From: Bacteriovoracaceae bacterium
GTDB lineage: Bacteria; Bdellovibrionota; Bacteriovoracia; Bacteriovoracales; Bacteriovoracaceae
Direction of reading: 5' to 3'
Length of the DNA stretch: 64,000 bases
Assembly (NCBI GenBank): GCA_023701435.1
Contig: JAMPXB010000015.1
Location: 1 to 64,000, forward strand
Part shown: positions 1 through 8,789 of the stretch, one piece after another
Position numbering within the stretch: position 1 is the first letter of the stretch
How the letters are laid out: each line of letters opens with the position of its first letter
Translations under genes and position numbers: made by a program
The notes under the pieces: generated by a model
Told to the model about the DNA's origin: nothing
The model's input: only the letters and a program-made list of their open reading frames with translations
Databases searched by the model: none

Positions 1-146
1 GATGGGCAGAAAGGTTCAGTGCAAAGTCTCAGATCGGAAAAGATTAAATGATTATGGTGATAAGTCGAAACTGAGGAAGTCCAGCTAGTTATCCAATGGG
101 ACATAATCGCCCAGAAATTAACAGGTCATAATCGCTCAGAAACAAC
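1..146. mobile_element. Possible right end of an IS21-like element
   Basis: Two copies of a 20-bp sequence lie at 98-117 and 123-142, 17 of 20 bases identical and 25 bp apart, with the core CATAATCGC. Repeated subterminal boxes of the GGGACAT...CAGAAA type are typical of IS21-family ends. Before them an open frame runs in from the window edge and stops at TAG 86-88; its 28 residues are basic and could be the tail of a transposition protein, but they are too short to identify. No element body is visible, so the boundary near 146 is a guess. Confidence 0.4.
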
Positions 147-215
147 AAGTGATTACCTTGCTGTATAGTTTTTAGACGATTGTGACCTCATCTCATTTCT
201 GAGAACATTTAGATA

Positions 216-671
216 ATGAAAACTCTTTTCCTGTTATTACCGATTCTTATGGCCTGTTCCTCTGAGCGCTCCTTTGTCCGCAGTGAGTACCAGGTCTTCC
301 ATGTGGATGAATTTTTGATCTCCAATGCCTATGTCCACCCCACAGAACTTCAGGCGAAGCAGCAGGTCCTGCGTTTTAACTATCCGTTAATAATGAAGAA
401 TCTGATGAATTTTGAGCGGCAGATTGATCTAACCGAATCATTTATCATGATTGGCCTAAGAAAAATCCCCATTTTCTGCCAGACTTTGCAGAAGAAAGAG
501 ACAGAATTCACCATCGGCTCTGAAGAAACATTGGCCATCAATTGCCTGGTTCAGGTCAATAAGGCAGAGGGGATCTTTCAGGTAAGTGACTATAAGGCCA
601 TGATTGAAATTCCTCTTGAGAAGAGGCCTGTGCAGTTCTTATACCTCTTAAGAGCAGAGGATTTTCAATGA
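216..671 (+). CDS. Hypothetical lipoprotein, 151 aa
   Basis: The N-terminus has a short basic-hydrophobic stretch ending in the lipobox LMAC-S at about residues 12-16, so the mature protein is probably a lipid-anchored periplasmic or outer-membrane protein starting at Cys15. The remainder is soluble, with no recognised domain. Its stop overlaps the ATG of the next gene (ATGA), implying co-translation with the barrel-like protein that follows. No strong Shine-Dalgarno sequence precedes the ATG. Function unknown; a role linked to the envelope protein downstream is only inferred from coupling. Confidence 0.7.
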   Translation: MKTLFLLLPILMACSSERSFVRSEYQVFHVDEFLISNAYVHPTELQAKQQVLRFNYPLIMKNLMNFERQIDLTESFIMIGLRKIPIFCQTLQKKETEFTIGSEETLAINCLVQVNKAEGIFQVSDYKAMIEIPLEKRPVQFLYLLRAEDFQ

Positions 672-1753
672 AATATTTGTTTTTCCTCATCCTGGGGCTG
701 AGCTCAAATCTCTTTGCCGAGACTTTTTATTATGTGCCCACTGCGATTGGGGGAGAAGCCCAGGCAACTTTTTATCAAAGCTTGATTCATGCTGAACTTA
801 AGGGCTGGGCCAGACCTGAAACCGGTACAAGTGTACGGCTTGAAAGTGGTTGTGGAGTGGATATCGAGTTTCATCTTTTAGGTAATCATCGTAAAAATTA
901 TCTTCTCTTGGGAATAACTAACTCCAATATTGATCCCGTTATCATTAAAAATCGTGAAATAAAATTTATTATGGATGGGCAGAAAGAGCGTTATCCAGAT
1001 TTGAATCATCAATTTTCTGACAACCGCATTATGGGTGGATGGTGGTCAATAAATTGGCTTCCTTTTCCCTCTAAGGAAGATTTTAAGAAGCTCAAAAACC
1101 TTGAGGTCAATGTTCCAATGCTCAATGAGAAGACAGGAGAAGTCTGCATTGTCAGAACCACTTTCCTGAAAACGAAAAAAATCGAGTCAGAATCCATTTC
1201 CTATTCGGCATTTGAATTTCTTCTGGATGGCGGGAAAGCGCTGGGGCAGTCAGGCAATATCGAAAAATTGGGTAAGGGCGGCGGCATGATCGCCTTTGAG
1301 TTCAACTACTTTTCACGACCGCACTCCGGGTGGGGAGTGGTCTTTTCCAATGAGACTGGATTTAAGGATTCTGAGACTCCAGGAATTTATCAAAAGTTTG
1401 AAAATGATAAAAATTATCGGGCCAATATCAATTATCTTGGTCTTCAGTATGTCTATCGCTACTTTTTAACCAAGACTCTCTCTCTTCAATATACAGTTGG
1501 TCCAGGCTACCAGTCAGTGGAAGACAGCAATGAAAATGATGTGAATAACATTAAGGGAAATGGATGGGCCTTCTCTCAAAAGTTGGCACTTAACTGGCGT
1601 TTAGGTCAGTGGTCTCTTGCAACTCATGAAACTCTGGACTTCTTCACTGGAGTAGGGGTGGTTCAATACTATACTCCGGGACTTAAAATCAACGGAGTGC
1701 AACTAGATGGACACCGCTTTGGCGGTCTTTTAAGGATTGGCTTCAGCTTTTAA
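668..1753 (+). CDS. Exported, probably outer-membrane beta-barrel protein, 361 aa
   Basis: A signal peptide (hydrophobic stretch ending around LFA-ET, residues 3-19) is followed by a long region rich in alternating aromatic and polar residues. The last 150 residues have short Gly/Tyr-rich strands and end in GLLRIGFSF, a terminal Phe signature common in outer-membrane barrels. Translationally coupled to the lipoprotein gene before it. The 3' end overlaps the convergent DHH phosphoesterase gene by 24 bp. No family recognised; barrel assignment is from composition and C-terminus only. Confidence 0.65.
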   Translation: MKYLFFLILGLSSNLFAETFYYVPTAIGGEAQATFYQSLIHAELKGWARPETGTSVRLESGCGVDIEFHLLGNHRKNYLLLGITNSNIDPVIIKNREIKFIMDGQKERYPDLNHQFSDNRIMGGWWSINWLPFPSKEDFKKLKNLEVNVPMLNEKTGEVCIVRTTFLKTKKIESESISYSAFEFLLDGGKALGQSGNIEKLGKGGGMIAFEFNYFSRPHSGWGVVFSNETGFKDSETPGIYQKFENDKNYRANINYLGLQYVYRYFLTKTLSLQYTVGPGYQSVEDSNENDVNNIKGNGWAFSQKLALNWRLGQWSLATHETLDFFTGVGVVQYYTPGLKINGVQLDGHRFGGLLRIGFSF

Positions 1754-2737
1754 TAGTATTTCTTCGACCTTTTGCACGGCCTTGAAAATGATATGTTCGG
1801 TAGTTTCACCAGGAGCACGTTTAATGATTGTTGCAGCCGAGTGCGAGTGACCGCCACCGCCTAAAGCAACAGCAATATGTCCCACATCATAGTCACCTGA
1901 AGACCTGAGACTCATTTTAATATGGTCTCCGTCGTCCCGAAACATGATGGCGACTTTGATATTATTTAAGATCAGCAGATTATTAATGAAAGCGTGAGTA
2001 TCTTCCACGTCTCCGGCAAATTTATCGATATCTTCTTTTTTAAGGAGTATCCAGGCGATAGTTTCATCTTTATTGGTGGCCGCAGTGTTAAGGATACTTG
2101 CCAATAAATGCATGTGGTAAACGCGCTTAGTTCCATAGATGCCGTTATAAGCTTCCGGTGGATTAATGCCGGTATCCATCAATTTTGCGACCAGACGATG
2201 AGTGGAAGCTGAGACTGTGGGATAACGAAAAGAACTGGTATCAATGATGATCGCCGTATAAATAGGCAGCGCAATTTTCTTGGTAAAATGAATTCCCAAA
2301 TGCTCAATCATTTCTCCTACCAACTGACCGGTTGCGGCGGCACTGATATCAATGCAGTGATTGGAGAGGTCACGTCCGCGACAAGGATGATGATCGATGT
2401 AGAGGACCGGAAGTGTTTCATTAATAAACGAGCAAAGCTGATTTCCAACTCTTTGTTTGGTGTTGGTATCAACCACGATCACTAAATCAGGCCTTAAATC
2501 AGGATATTTTTGCTGATACTCTTTAAAGCTGACAACAACCTTATCCTGATCGAGGTATTGATAACGCTCGAGCAGAGGCTCTTCATTCACGCACAGACAC
2601 TTTTTTCCGTATTCACGAAGGGCCAGGCACAGAGAAATTTCGGAGCCAATTCCATCTGCATCGGGAAATTCATGAGTGGTAATGAGTATCCGCTCTGCTG
2701 CTTGAATTCTTGACTTAAAAGTATCTAAAATAGTCAT
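1730..2737 (-). CDS. nrnA: DHH-family phosphoesterase, NrnA-like (oligoribonuclease / pAp phosphatase)
   Basis: A 335-aa protein of the length expected for NrnA-type enzymes, which degrade short RNA oligomers and often 3'-phosphoadenosine 5'-phosphate. The DHH domain shows motif I as HEFPDADGIGS (residues 22-32), motif II as VVDTN, and the DHH triad in IDHHPCRG (around 114-121). The C-terminal DHHA1 substrate-binding domain carries the glycine-rich GGGGHSHSAA motif. It is monocistronic and diverges from the ABC operon across about 70 bp. Its role would be the last step of RNA turnover, plausible in a cell that digests much RNA. Symbol assigned by motif and architecture. Confidence 0.85.
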   Translation of the reverse strand: MTILDTFKSRIQAAERILITTHEFPDADGIGSEISLCLALREYGKKCLCVNEEPLLERYQYLDQDKVVVSFKEYQQKYPDLRPDLVIVVDTNTKQRVGNQLCSFINETLPVLYIDHHPCRGRDLSNHCIDISAAATGQLVGEMIEHLGIHFTKKIALPIYTAIIIDTSSFRYPTVSASTHRLVAKLMDTGINPPEAYNGIYGTKRVYHMHLLASILNTAATNKDETIAWILLKKEDIDKFAGDVEDTHAFINNLLILNNIKVAIMFRDDGDHIKMSLRSSGDYDVGHIAVALGGGGHSHSAATIIKRAPGETTEHIIFKAVQKVEEILLKAEANP

Positions 2738-2809
2738 AGTTTTATTAAGGATCTTTTCGGCACTTAGGCCAGGTAACTAGAGAGCGATTTTCATAATTGT
2801 AAGGTGGAT

Positions 2810-3739
2810 ATGGATAAAATACTAGTAGTTGACGGTATTACTAAAGAATACCCCGGGCGCATGGCCGTTTCGAATGTCTCTTTTGAAGTTCTTAGAGGCT
2901 CAATCCATGGATTTTTAGGGCCGAATGGAGCAGGGAAGTCTACTACCATGAGGATGATTGCCGGCCTGATGCCTGCTACTTCAGGCACCATGACTCTTTT
3001 TGGTGAAACCATTCATCCGGAGAAATTAAGCCTGAAAAATCAGATCGGGCTTTTGCCTGAGAATGCACCCCTCTATCTTGATATGCCGGTCGAGAAGTAT
3101 CTGGCCCTGGTAGCGAAGCTTCATGGGGTCAAGAAAGTAAAAGAGCAGGTAGAAAAAGTAATGTCTGATCTGTCGCTGATTGAAGTCAGAAAGAGGCTGA
3201 TTGGGAATTTGTCCAAGGGCTATAAGCAAAGAGTGGGTCTTGCTCAGGCCATTGTGTATGATGCTCCTTTTTTAATTCTTGATGAGCCCACCAATGGTCT
3301 TGACCCTCAATCGGTGGTTGAGCTTCGGGAATTCATCAAGAAACTTGCTCAGGAAAAAACCATTTTATTTTCAAGCCACGTGCTGCCGGAAGTGGAACAA
3401 CTTTGTGATCAAATCACTATCATTCATCAGGGAAAAATCCGTGCCTCCGGAGACTTGAAGGAAATTCATCGCAAATTCCGTCAGGGATTGGTACTTAAAG
3501 TGGGTATCTTGGAGAATGAAAAACTTCCAGATCTTTCTGAGCTGGGAAAATATGAAATTACTCATGAGCACATTGTGGGCCAGGAGAAGCAGTATGACCT
3601 GGTCTTCGAAAATGATCTGGATTGTCGCTCTGACCTTGGAAGACTTATCTTAGGCAAAGGTCTTCATCTTTTGACCTTGCAGGTGGAGTCCCCGGAGTTA
3701 GAGGACATCTTCTTACATATGACGGAGCAAAAAAAATGA
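2810..3739 (+). CDS. gldA: ABC transporter ATP-binding protein, GldA-type
   Basis: ATPase subunit of an ABC-2 type exporter. Walker A is GPNGAGKST, the signature region reads LSKGYKQRVGLAQA, and Walker B plus D-loop is LILDEPTNGLDP; the H-loop is FSSHVLPE. About 309 aa, usual for GldA/NatA-like subunits. An in-frame GTG lies two codons upstream at 2804, but the AAGG of the ribosome-binding site (2801-2804) overlaps that codon and is well spaced for the ATG at 2810, so the ATG is chosen. The next gene starts in an ATGA overlap. The order ATPase-permease-GldG-like matches gliding-type ABC operons; the substrate is unknown. Confidence 0.88.
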   Translation: MDKILVVDGITKEYPGRMAVSNVSFEVLRGSIHGFLGPNGAGKSTTMRMIAGLMPATSGTMTLFGETIHPEKLSLKNQIGLLPENAPLYLDMPVEKYLALVAKLHGVKKVKEQVEKVMSDLSLIEVRKRLIGNLSKGYKQRVGLAQAIVYDAPFLILDEPTNGLDPQSVVELREFIKKLAQEKTILFSSHVLPEVEQLCDQITIIHQGKIRASGDLKEIHRKFRQGLVLKVGILENEKLPDLSELGKYEITHEHIVGQEKQYDLVFENDLDCRSDLGRLILGKGLHLLTLQVESPELEDIFLHMTEQKK

Positions 3740-4491
3740 TTTATATATTGTGGAAAAAAGAGGTTGAGTCTTATTTCTCATCTCCTCTGGCCTATGTCTT
3801 GATTGGGCTTTTTTCAATCATCAGTGGAACATTCTTTTTTAACCTGTTGGTGACTTATACTGACGGAATTCAGGCCATTCCTCAGCACCTGGCCCAGGAA
3901 ATATCTTTTGTGGAAGAAGTTGTCTTACGATTGTTTGCTAATATCAACTTCTTGTTTCTGATTTTCATTCCTTTAATTACCATGAAACTCTTCTCGGAAG
4001 AAAAGAGGCTTGAGACTCTGGATCTTTATTGGCTTTCTCCGGTGCGTGAATGGCAGGTGGTACTCGCCAAGGGTCTTGCAGCCTTTACTCTGATACTTTC
4101 CATGCTGCTAATGACGGTCCTCTTCCCGCTGATTATCTGGGGAGTTGGAATCAGGGACTTCTCACTTCTGGGTTCCTCTTATCTGGCGGTCATTCTGAAT
4201 GCCTGTTGCTATATCTCATTGGGACTTTTTTGTTCCTCACTGTCAGGCAATCAGATCATTGCCGGACTTTTATCTATTCTGGGAATTATGTTCCTGTGGA
4301 TGCTGACTTGGGGAGGACATCTGAATTCTAATTATCTTGTGGCCGAAATCTTTTCTTACATCGGTATCACTTCACACTTTGAGCGAATACTTAGAGGGCT
4401 CATAGGGACTCAGGACATTATTTATTATATTAGTTTTGTGTTCATGTTCGGTTTTCTGAGTGTGAAGAGTCTTGGCAGGAGGAACTGGTAA
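3736..4491 (+). CDS. gldF: ABC-2 permease, GldF-like
   Basis: A 251-aa inner-membrane protein with six predicted hydrophobic segments, beginning with the amphipathic IYILWKKEVESYFSSP region that is characteristic of GldF/ABC-2 permeases (elbow helix, then first TM around residues 19-40). It overlaps the ATPase stop (ATGA) and ends in a TAATG overlap with the GldG-like gene, so the three are translationally coupled. Partner of the ATPase at 2810. In Bacteroidetes, GldA/F/G homologues are linked to gliding; in Bdellovibrionota the role is not established, so the symbol marks homology only. Confidence 0.82.
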   Translation: MIYILWKKEVESYFSSPLAYVLIGLFSIISGTFFFNLLVTYTDGIQAIPQHLAQEISFVEEVVLRLFANINFLFLIFIPLITMKLFSEEKRLETLDLYWLSPVREWQVVLAKGLAAFTLILSMLLMTVLFPLIIWGVGIRDFSLLGSSYLAVILNACCYISLGLFCSSLSGNQIIAGLLSILGIMFLWMLTWGGHLNSNYLVAEIFSYIGITSHFERILRGLIGTQDIIYYISFVFMFGFLSVKSLGRRNW

Positions 4492-6017
4492 TGAAAAACT
4501 GGTTATTCCCGTTATGGGTTATTATTGACGTTTTGGTGTTGCTGGCAGCAGTTGCTTTATGGGTTACAGCTCCGGAATTTAAAACTCTAAATATCGGTTT
4601 GACTGTCTTTGCACTGGCCTTGGGTTTTTTACTTCTTTTTTCAAAATTTGAAGAGATTAAAGTCTTTGTCAGAAGCTCTTACTTTGAAAAAGTTCTCTAT
4701 CACGGCATCAACGTGGTTCTGGTTTTCTCCATCCTGGGAGTTGTGAATTATCTCGGGAATAAAAATTTCAAAGACTATGACCTGACTAATGAGAAAAGAA
4801 ACAGCCTCACTGATCAGACCAAAAAAGTGCTTGAGTTAGTCAAAAAACCATTAAAGATGACGGTCTTTGCCAAAAGAGAGGAGTGGGCACCAATGCTCAA
4901 TCTTCTTAAGCTCTATGAAGGTCAGAATAAGCACATTGAATTGAATGCAATAGATACTGACCTGAGACCTGATCTGGTTAAGGCAAAAGGAATTATTCAA
5001 AATGGCACGGTCATTATTGAGTACCAAGGAAAGGAAACTTCCTTTCCTTTGATGGATGAGCTCTCGATAACTAATTCTTTACTCAAGGCCCTGCGGGAAG
5101 AAAAAGTTATTTTATATTTTGTGACAGGCCATCAGGAACTAAGTTGCGCTGAAACTTCTCAGGAAGGACTGGCCATTCTTTGCCAGAAGCTGAGAGACCA
5201 GAACTATGAAGTCAAAGAACTGGATTTGACTAAGATTATGAAAATTCCGAGTGATGCTACGGCGGTATTTGTTCTGGGTCCCATCTCAGGATTTCTGAAA
5301 CAGGAAATAGAGATCATCGAAGAGTACGTTAAAGATGGAGGAAGCTTCTTTCTGGCACTTGCTCCTGCCTTTAAAGCAGAGCTTTATGACAATCTGATCA
5401 ACATTATTAAACCCTATGGGCTAGAACTTGGTAAGGATGTGGTGATTGATCGGTTGTCCACCGTTCAAGGTGCAGAGGCGACTATTCCCATCATTAGTAA
5501 GTATGAAGAAATGCATCCTATTACTGAGGGATTTAATTTAAGAACAGTTTTTCCATTAAGCTCCTCGGTTAGAAAAATTGAAGGCAAGGATACAGCGGAA
5601 ATTCTCGCTTATACTTCACCGTTTCCCGGCAGTTGGGCAGAAACAAATCTGAAGGGAGTTACCCAAGGCAAAGCTGAATTTCAGGAAGGTCAAGATTTAA
5701 AGGGACCAATTGGTCTTATCGGTGTTGCGGAAGGAACAGGGACTTCCAAGTCCAGAGTGGCCCTTCTGGGATCGAGCTCATTTTTAATCAATGCTTATCA
5801 GGGTCAGTCAGGGAATACCACGCTGTTTTTAAACACCGTCTCCTGGATGATTAATGATGAGGGTATCATTTCATTCAACCGTCCTGGAGTTGAAGAATTT
5901 CCAGTCATCTTAAGTGCCCAGCACCTGCAGTTAATATTTGTTGTTTCAATACTTGTTGTTCCGATTGTCTTTTTTGGAGCGGCTATTTTTGTCTACAGAA
6001 GGCGTCGTCTCCTATGA
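4491..6017 (+). CDS. gldG: GldG-like ABC auxiliary protein, 508 aa
   Basis: Two to three N-terminal TM segments (about residues 5-25, 33-52 and 70-90), then a large extracytoplasmic domain of the type that follows GldF permeases, with the DLTNEKRNSLTDQTKKVL region and a VILYFVTGHQE strand typical of these proteins. A last TM helix near residues 478-500 is followed by the basic YRRRRLL tail. One-base TAATG overlap with the permease gene and ATGA overlap with the DUF4340 gene. Probably the periplasmic partner of the transporter. Motor, secretion or adhesion-related roles are all possible. Confidence 0.8.
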   Translation: MKNWLFPLWVIIDVLVLLAAVALWVTAPEFKTLNIGLTVFALALGFLLLFSKFEEIKVFVRSSYFEKVLYHGINVVLVFSILGVVNYLGNKNFKDYDLTNEKRNSLTDQTKKVLELVKKPLKMTVFAKREEWAPMLNLLKLYEGQNKHIELNAIDTDLRPDLVKAKGIIQNGTVIIEYQGKETSFPLMDELSITNSLLKALREEKVILYFVTGHQELSCAETSQEGLAILCQKLRDQNYEVKELDLTKIMKIPSDATAVFVLGPISGFLKQEIEIIEEYVKDGGSFFLALAPAFKAELYDNLINIIKPYGLELGKDVVIDRLSTVQGAEATIPIISKYEEMHPITEGFNLRTVFPLSSSVRKIEGKDTAEILAYTSPFPGSWAETNLKGVTQGKAEFQEGQDLKGPIGLIGVAEGTGTSKSRVALLGSSSFLINAYQGQSGNTTLFLNTVSWMINDEGIISFNRPGVEEFPVILSAQHLQLIFVVSILVVPIVFFGAAIFVYRRRRLL

Positions 6018-7321
6018 GAAAGAATTTAGTCCTCTTTGGGCTCTTTATGGCCCTGCTTGTTGTGACTTACGTCTTTCAGGAAAAACGTTCTGAGAAAGAG
6101 TACAATGAAGCCCAGACCAAAGACCGTCTACTTGAGCAGGAAGTGACCCATTTAAAACTTCCTTCGGTGGAAGCGGTCAAGAAGGATGGCAGTTGGTGGG
6201 CAGATGATGTTCTGCTTTCTCATAACATCTTTAAGCAAACAGAAAAAAAACTATCGGAAATTAAAAAGATCAAGACCATTGAAGGGGAGTGGAAAAACTT
6301 TTTCTCCAGTCCCTTCTCTTTTGAAGTGAATCATCGAAAATGGACCATTGGGGATTTGTCCCTGGATAAGCAAGCCTTCTACATCGCCCAAGGTGATAAA
6401 ATTTATCTTGCAGTCATTGAAGGCGCCAGCCATCAACTGACCCAGGATGAAACTGAAATTGAGGCCACTAAATTAAACGAACTGGTGTCTTTCCTTTCGA
6501 AACCTAAAAGCGAATTAAAAGAAACTCAGCTTTTTCGCTTTTATCCTGCTCTTCCGATGGAAAGAGTCGTACTCAATGTGGAAGGAAGTCTTCCCTTTGA
6601 ATTAAATCTAAAAGATCAGACGACCGAGCCACCTCCTATTCAGGGTATTGCTACTCATAAAGAACTGAGCAGTAAGTTCTTTTCACTTCTTAGCCAGATC
6701 AACATTAAGGAAGAACTTCCTTACTCGGAAAAATTGAAATTTAAGAAACTGGGAGAGTTGAAGTTTTTTAAGGGGACCGAGGCGGTAACTTGGGAGCTGT
6801 GGCTTAAAAGTGATAAGTCGGCAGATGCCATCATTATAGATTCTGCTAAAAAACGCGCTTTCCTGGTAGTAGGGGGAAGTCTCAAAGTTTTCTTTATCCA
6901 GATTCAGGATTATTGGGATAAAAAAGTTATTCCTTCCAAGGACTTCGTTTCTTTTGATCGCACCGACGCTGTTTTCATCCAGGGAGAAAAAAAGGCGGTG
7001 GTGGCCATCTTGAATCGCGAGCCTCTGGCCTTTGAAGTGAAGGGTTATAAAGTGGATCGGGCAAAGATGGAGTTTCTGATTCAGTTCCTCTTCAACCTGG
7101 GCCCCAAAGACCAGGCAGAGAGAGTGTCCTTACTTTCAAAAACTGAAAAAAAACAGGTTCTCTCTGAGGATAATTTACGGATTGAACTTATGGGGCAAGA
7201 ACTTGTCTTGTGGCGGAAAACCGAGGAACTCATAGTGGTCAATCTTACTCAAGGATTTAAGGCCCATTTTAATTTGGTGGACGAAAATTTCCACGGCAAA
7301 TTTGAAGATGTGCTAAAATAA
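6014..7321 (+). CDS. DUF4340-like membrane-anchored protein, 435 aa
   Basis: A single N-terminal TM anchor (residues 5-21) is followed by an extracytoplasmic region rich in Lys, Glu and hydrophobic strands, with short repeated segments of the WWADD / LSLDKQAFYIA / KKRAFLV type. This architecture, directly after a GldG-like gene, is where DUF4340 proteins are commonly found. It starts in an ATGA overlap with gldG, so it belongs to the same transporter unit. Function is unknown; probably an accessory periplasmic subunit. The domain call rests on architecture and context. Confidence 0.68.
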   Translation: MRKNLVLFGLFMALLVVTYVFQEKRSEKEYNEAQTKDRLLEQEVTHLKLPSVEAVKKDGSWWADDVLLSHNIFKQTEKKLSEIKKIKTIEGEWKNFFSSPFSFEVNHRKWTIGDLSLDKQAFYIAQGDKIYLAVIEGASHQLTQDETEIEATKLNELVSFLSKPKSELKETQLFRFYPALPMERVVLNVEGSLPFELNLKDQTTEPPPIQGIATHKELSSKFFSLLSQINIKEELPYSEKLKFKKLGELKFFKGTEAVTWELWLKSDKSADAIIIDSAKKRAFLVVGGSLKVFFIQIQDYWDKKVIPSKDFVSFDRTDAVFIQGEKKAVVAILNREPLAFEVKGYKVDRAKMEFLIQFLFNLGPKDQAERVSLLSKTEKKQVLSEDNLRIELMGQELVLWRKTEELIVVNLTQGFKAHFNLVDENFHGKFEDVLK

Positions 7322-7328
7322 CAAAGCA

Positions 7329-7979
7329 ATGAAATCACTATCTGAGCTTATTGAAACGTACTTAATGGTCCTGGTGCATCCTTTTCGGATTCATCAGCAG
7401 TTCCGTTTTAATATTCCTATTCCCCATCATGAAGGGCAGTTGTACCAGCCCTTGACCTTGGCCGAAGCCCTGGGGATCTCCTGGATTTTTGCCATTATTC
7501 GTGGTCTTGCTAAAATTATTATTCTGAATTTTTTCCTACAGTCCTTTCTTTCCATGCAGAGTGAAAACTTTCCTTATCTTCAGGAATTTTTCGCTAGCTC
7601 CAGTTCCTCCACTTACTATTTCCTGCTCTTTTCAGCGGCACTGGATATTATTTTCTTTCCCGTTGCCACCATTGTGATGACGGAAGTTTGGGCCTGGATT
7701 ATTAAAAAATATGCGGAATGGTTGAACGAGGAATTACCGGCCGAGCAGATTGCCGATCAGGTAACCACTCATGCACTGTCGTCTCACATTTTTAATATCA
7801 TTCCTTTTATCGGGGATGTGCTTCAGTCTTTTTTGTATCTTTTTCTGCTTTATGCAGGCCTTCGCTCCAACCTGGGAGCTTCAAGATCTCTGGCCTGGGT
7901 TATCCTCCTGACACCGACTCTTTTCTTCTTTATGTTTCTAAGTCTGCTATTTGTCGCTTTTTTTTATTTAGTCAGCTAG
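7329..7979 (+). CDS. Polytopic inner-membrane protein, YIP1-like
   Basis: A 216-aa protein with about five hydrophobic segments (residues 47-72, 95-120, 148-170, 172-190, 195-215), preceded by a cytoplasmic stretch containing VLVHPFRIHQQF. That layout resembles YIP1-domain membrane proteins. It starts seven bases after the DUF4340 gene, so it is likely the last gene of the ABC operon. Nothing catalytic is visible. Family assignment is tentative. Confidence 0.6.
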   Translation: MKSLSELIETYLMVLVHPFRIHQQFRFNIPIPHHEGQLYQPLTLAEALGISWIFAIIRGLAKIIILNFFLQSFLSMQSENFPYLQEFFASSSSSTYYFLLFSAALDIIFFPVATIVMTEVWAWIIKKYAEWLNEELPAEQIADQVTTHALSSHIFNIIPFIGDVLQSFLYLFLLYAGLRSNLGASRSLAWVILLTPTLFFFMFLSLLFVAFFYLVS

Positions 7980-8059
7980 ATCCCTCCCTTTTATTTTCTT
8001 ACGGCCATGCAAAATCAGACCGTTGAAAAGCGGGCTTTCATTGTCATTTTTCGAGAATT

Positions 8060-8088
8060 TTGAAAATATGCCCTTACACACTTAGTTT
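8060..8088 (+). promoter_or_regulatory. Possible sigma-70-type promoter of tdk
   Basis: TTGAAA (8060-8065), a 17-bp spacer and TAGTTT (8083-8088) lie 27 bp before the tdk start. Only a moderate match in the -10 box. Confidence 0.35.
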
Positions 8089-8114
8089 TGATTTTGTTAT
8101 TTCGAGGAGAACGG

Positions 8115-8738
8115 ATGACGCACCAGTATTTTCATGGATCGATTGAGGTTGTATGCGGACCAATGTTTTCAGGAAAAACTGAAGAGCTGATTCGACGTGT
8201 GAAACGAGCGCAAATCGCTAAGCAGCGTGTTCAGATTTTCAAGCCGGCCATTGATGTTCGTTATGATAAGGAGGATGTGGTTTCTCATTCTTCTCAGGCC
8301 ATAAAATCTGAACCCGTAGAGAGTGCCGTTGAAATTCTTATCCGTCTGAAAGACTCAACACGCGTTGTGGCCATTGATGAAGTGCAATTCTTTGATGATG
8401 CGATTGTCACTGTTGTTGGTAAGCTTGCAGCACGCGGTTACCGTGTGATTTGTGCTGGTCTGGATCTTGATTACCGCGCCCAACCTTTTGGTCCCATGGG
8501 GACTCTGTTGGCCCTGGCAGATGAAGTCGTCAAAATTCATGCTATCTGTACTGTTTGCGGAGCTCCTGCCACTCGTTCGCAACGTCTCAGTGCTTCTAAA
8601 GATCAGGTCCTGCTAGGGGAAACCGATGCCTACGAAGCCCGTTGTCGAGGCCATTATCAATGGGATGATTCTGAAGAGCAGGGACTTCTCCCGCTGGAAG
8701 CTGAGATCAAGCCTCTCGCCGAACACCTCTCTAATTAA
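8115..8738 (+). CDS. tdk: Thymidine kinase (type II, TK1-like)
   Basis: Phosphorylates thymidine with ATP for salvage. P-loop GPMFSGKTEEL (residues 15-25), Walker B-like AIDEVQFF, lasso and substrate region GLDLDYRAQPFG, and a zinc-binding set with CTVC plus a later CRGHY. 207 aa from the chosen start. A possible in-frame start at 8088 is rejected because GAGGAG at 8104-8109 is ideally placed for ATG 8115. It heads a salvage group with the UPRT-like gene and hpt, which would fit a lifestyle with plentiful host or prey nucleosides. Confidence 0.93.
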   Translation: MTHQYFHGSIEVVCGPMFSGKTEELIRRVKRAQIAKQRVQIFKPAIDVRYDKEDVVSHSSQAIKSEPVESAVEILIRLKDSTRVVAIDEVQFFDDAIVTVVGKLAARGYRVICAGLDLDYRAQPFGPMGTLLALADEVVKIHAICTVCGAPATRSQRLSASKDQVLLGETDAYEARCRGHYQWDDSEEQGLLPLEAEIKPLAEHLSN

Positions 8739-8760
8739 GAGATTTTTTCAAAAGGCCATG

Positions 8761-8786
8761 CTATCCTTTTTTTCTCACAAGGATAG
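8761..8786 (+). promoter_or_regulatory. Hairpin covering the UPRT-like gene's ribosome-binding site
   Basis: CTATCCTT (8761-8768) and AAGGATAG (8779-8786) form a perfect 8-bp stem with a 10-base loop. The 3' arm contains the AAGGA Shine-Dalgarno sequence of the gene starting at 8790, so the stem could reduce its translation. Confidence 0.35.
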
Positions 8787-8789
8787 TGC

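Noticed and set aside
4050-4331. 93-codon plus-strand frame inside the GldF-like gene
   Set aside because: Overlaps a clear permease in another frame; composition is not protein-like and no ribosome-binding site precedes it.
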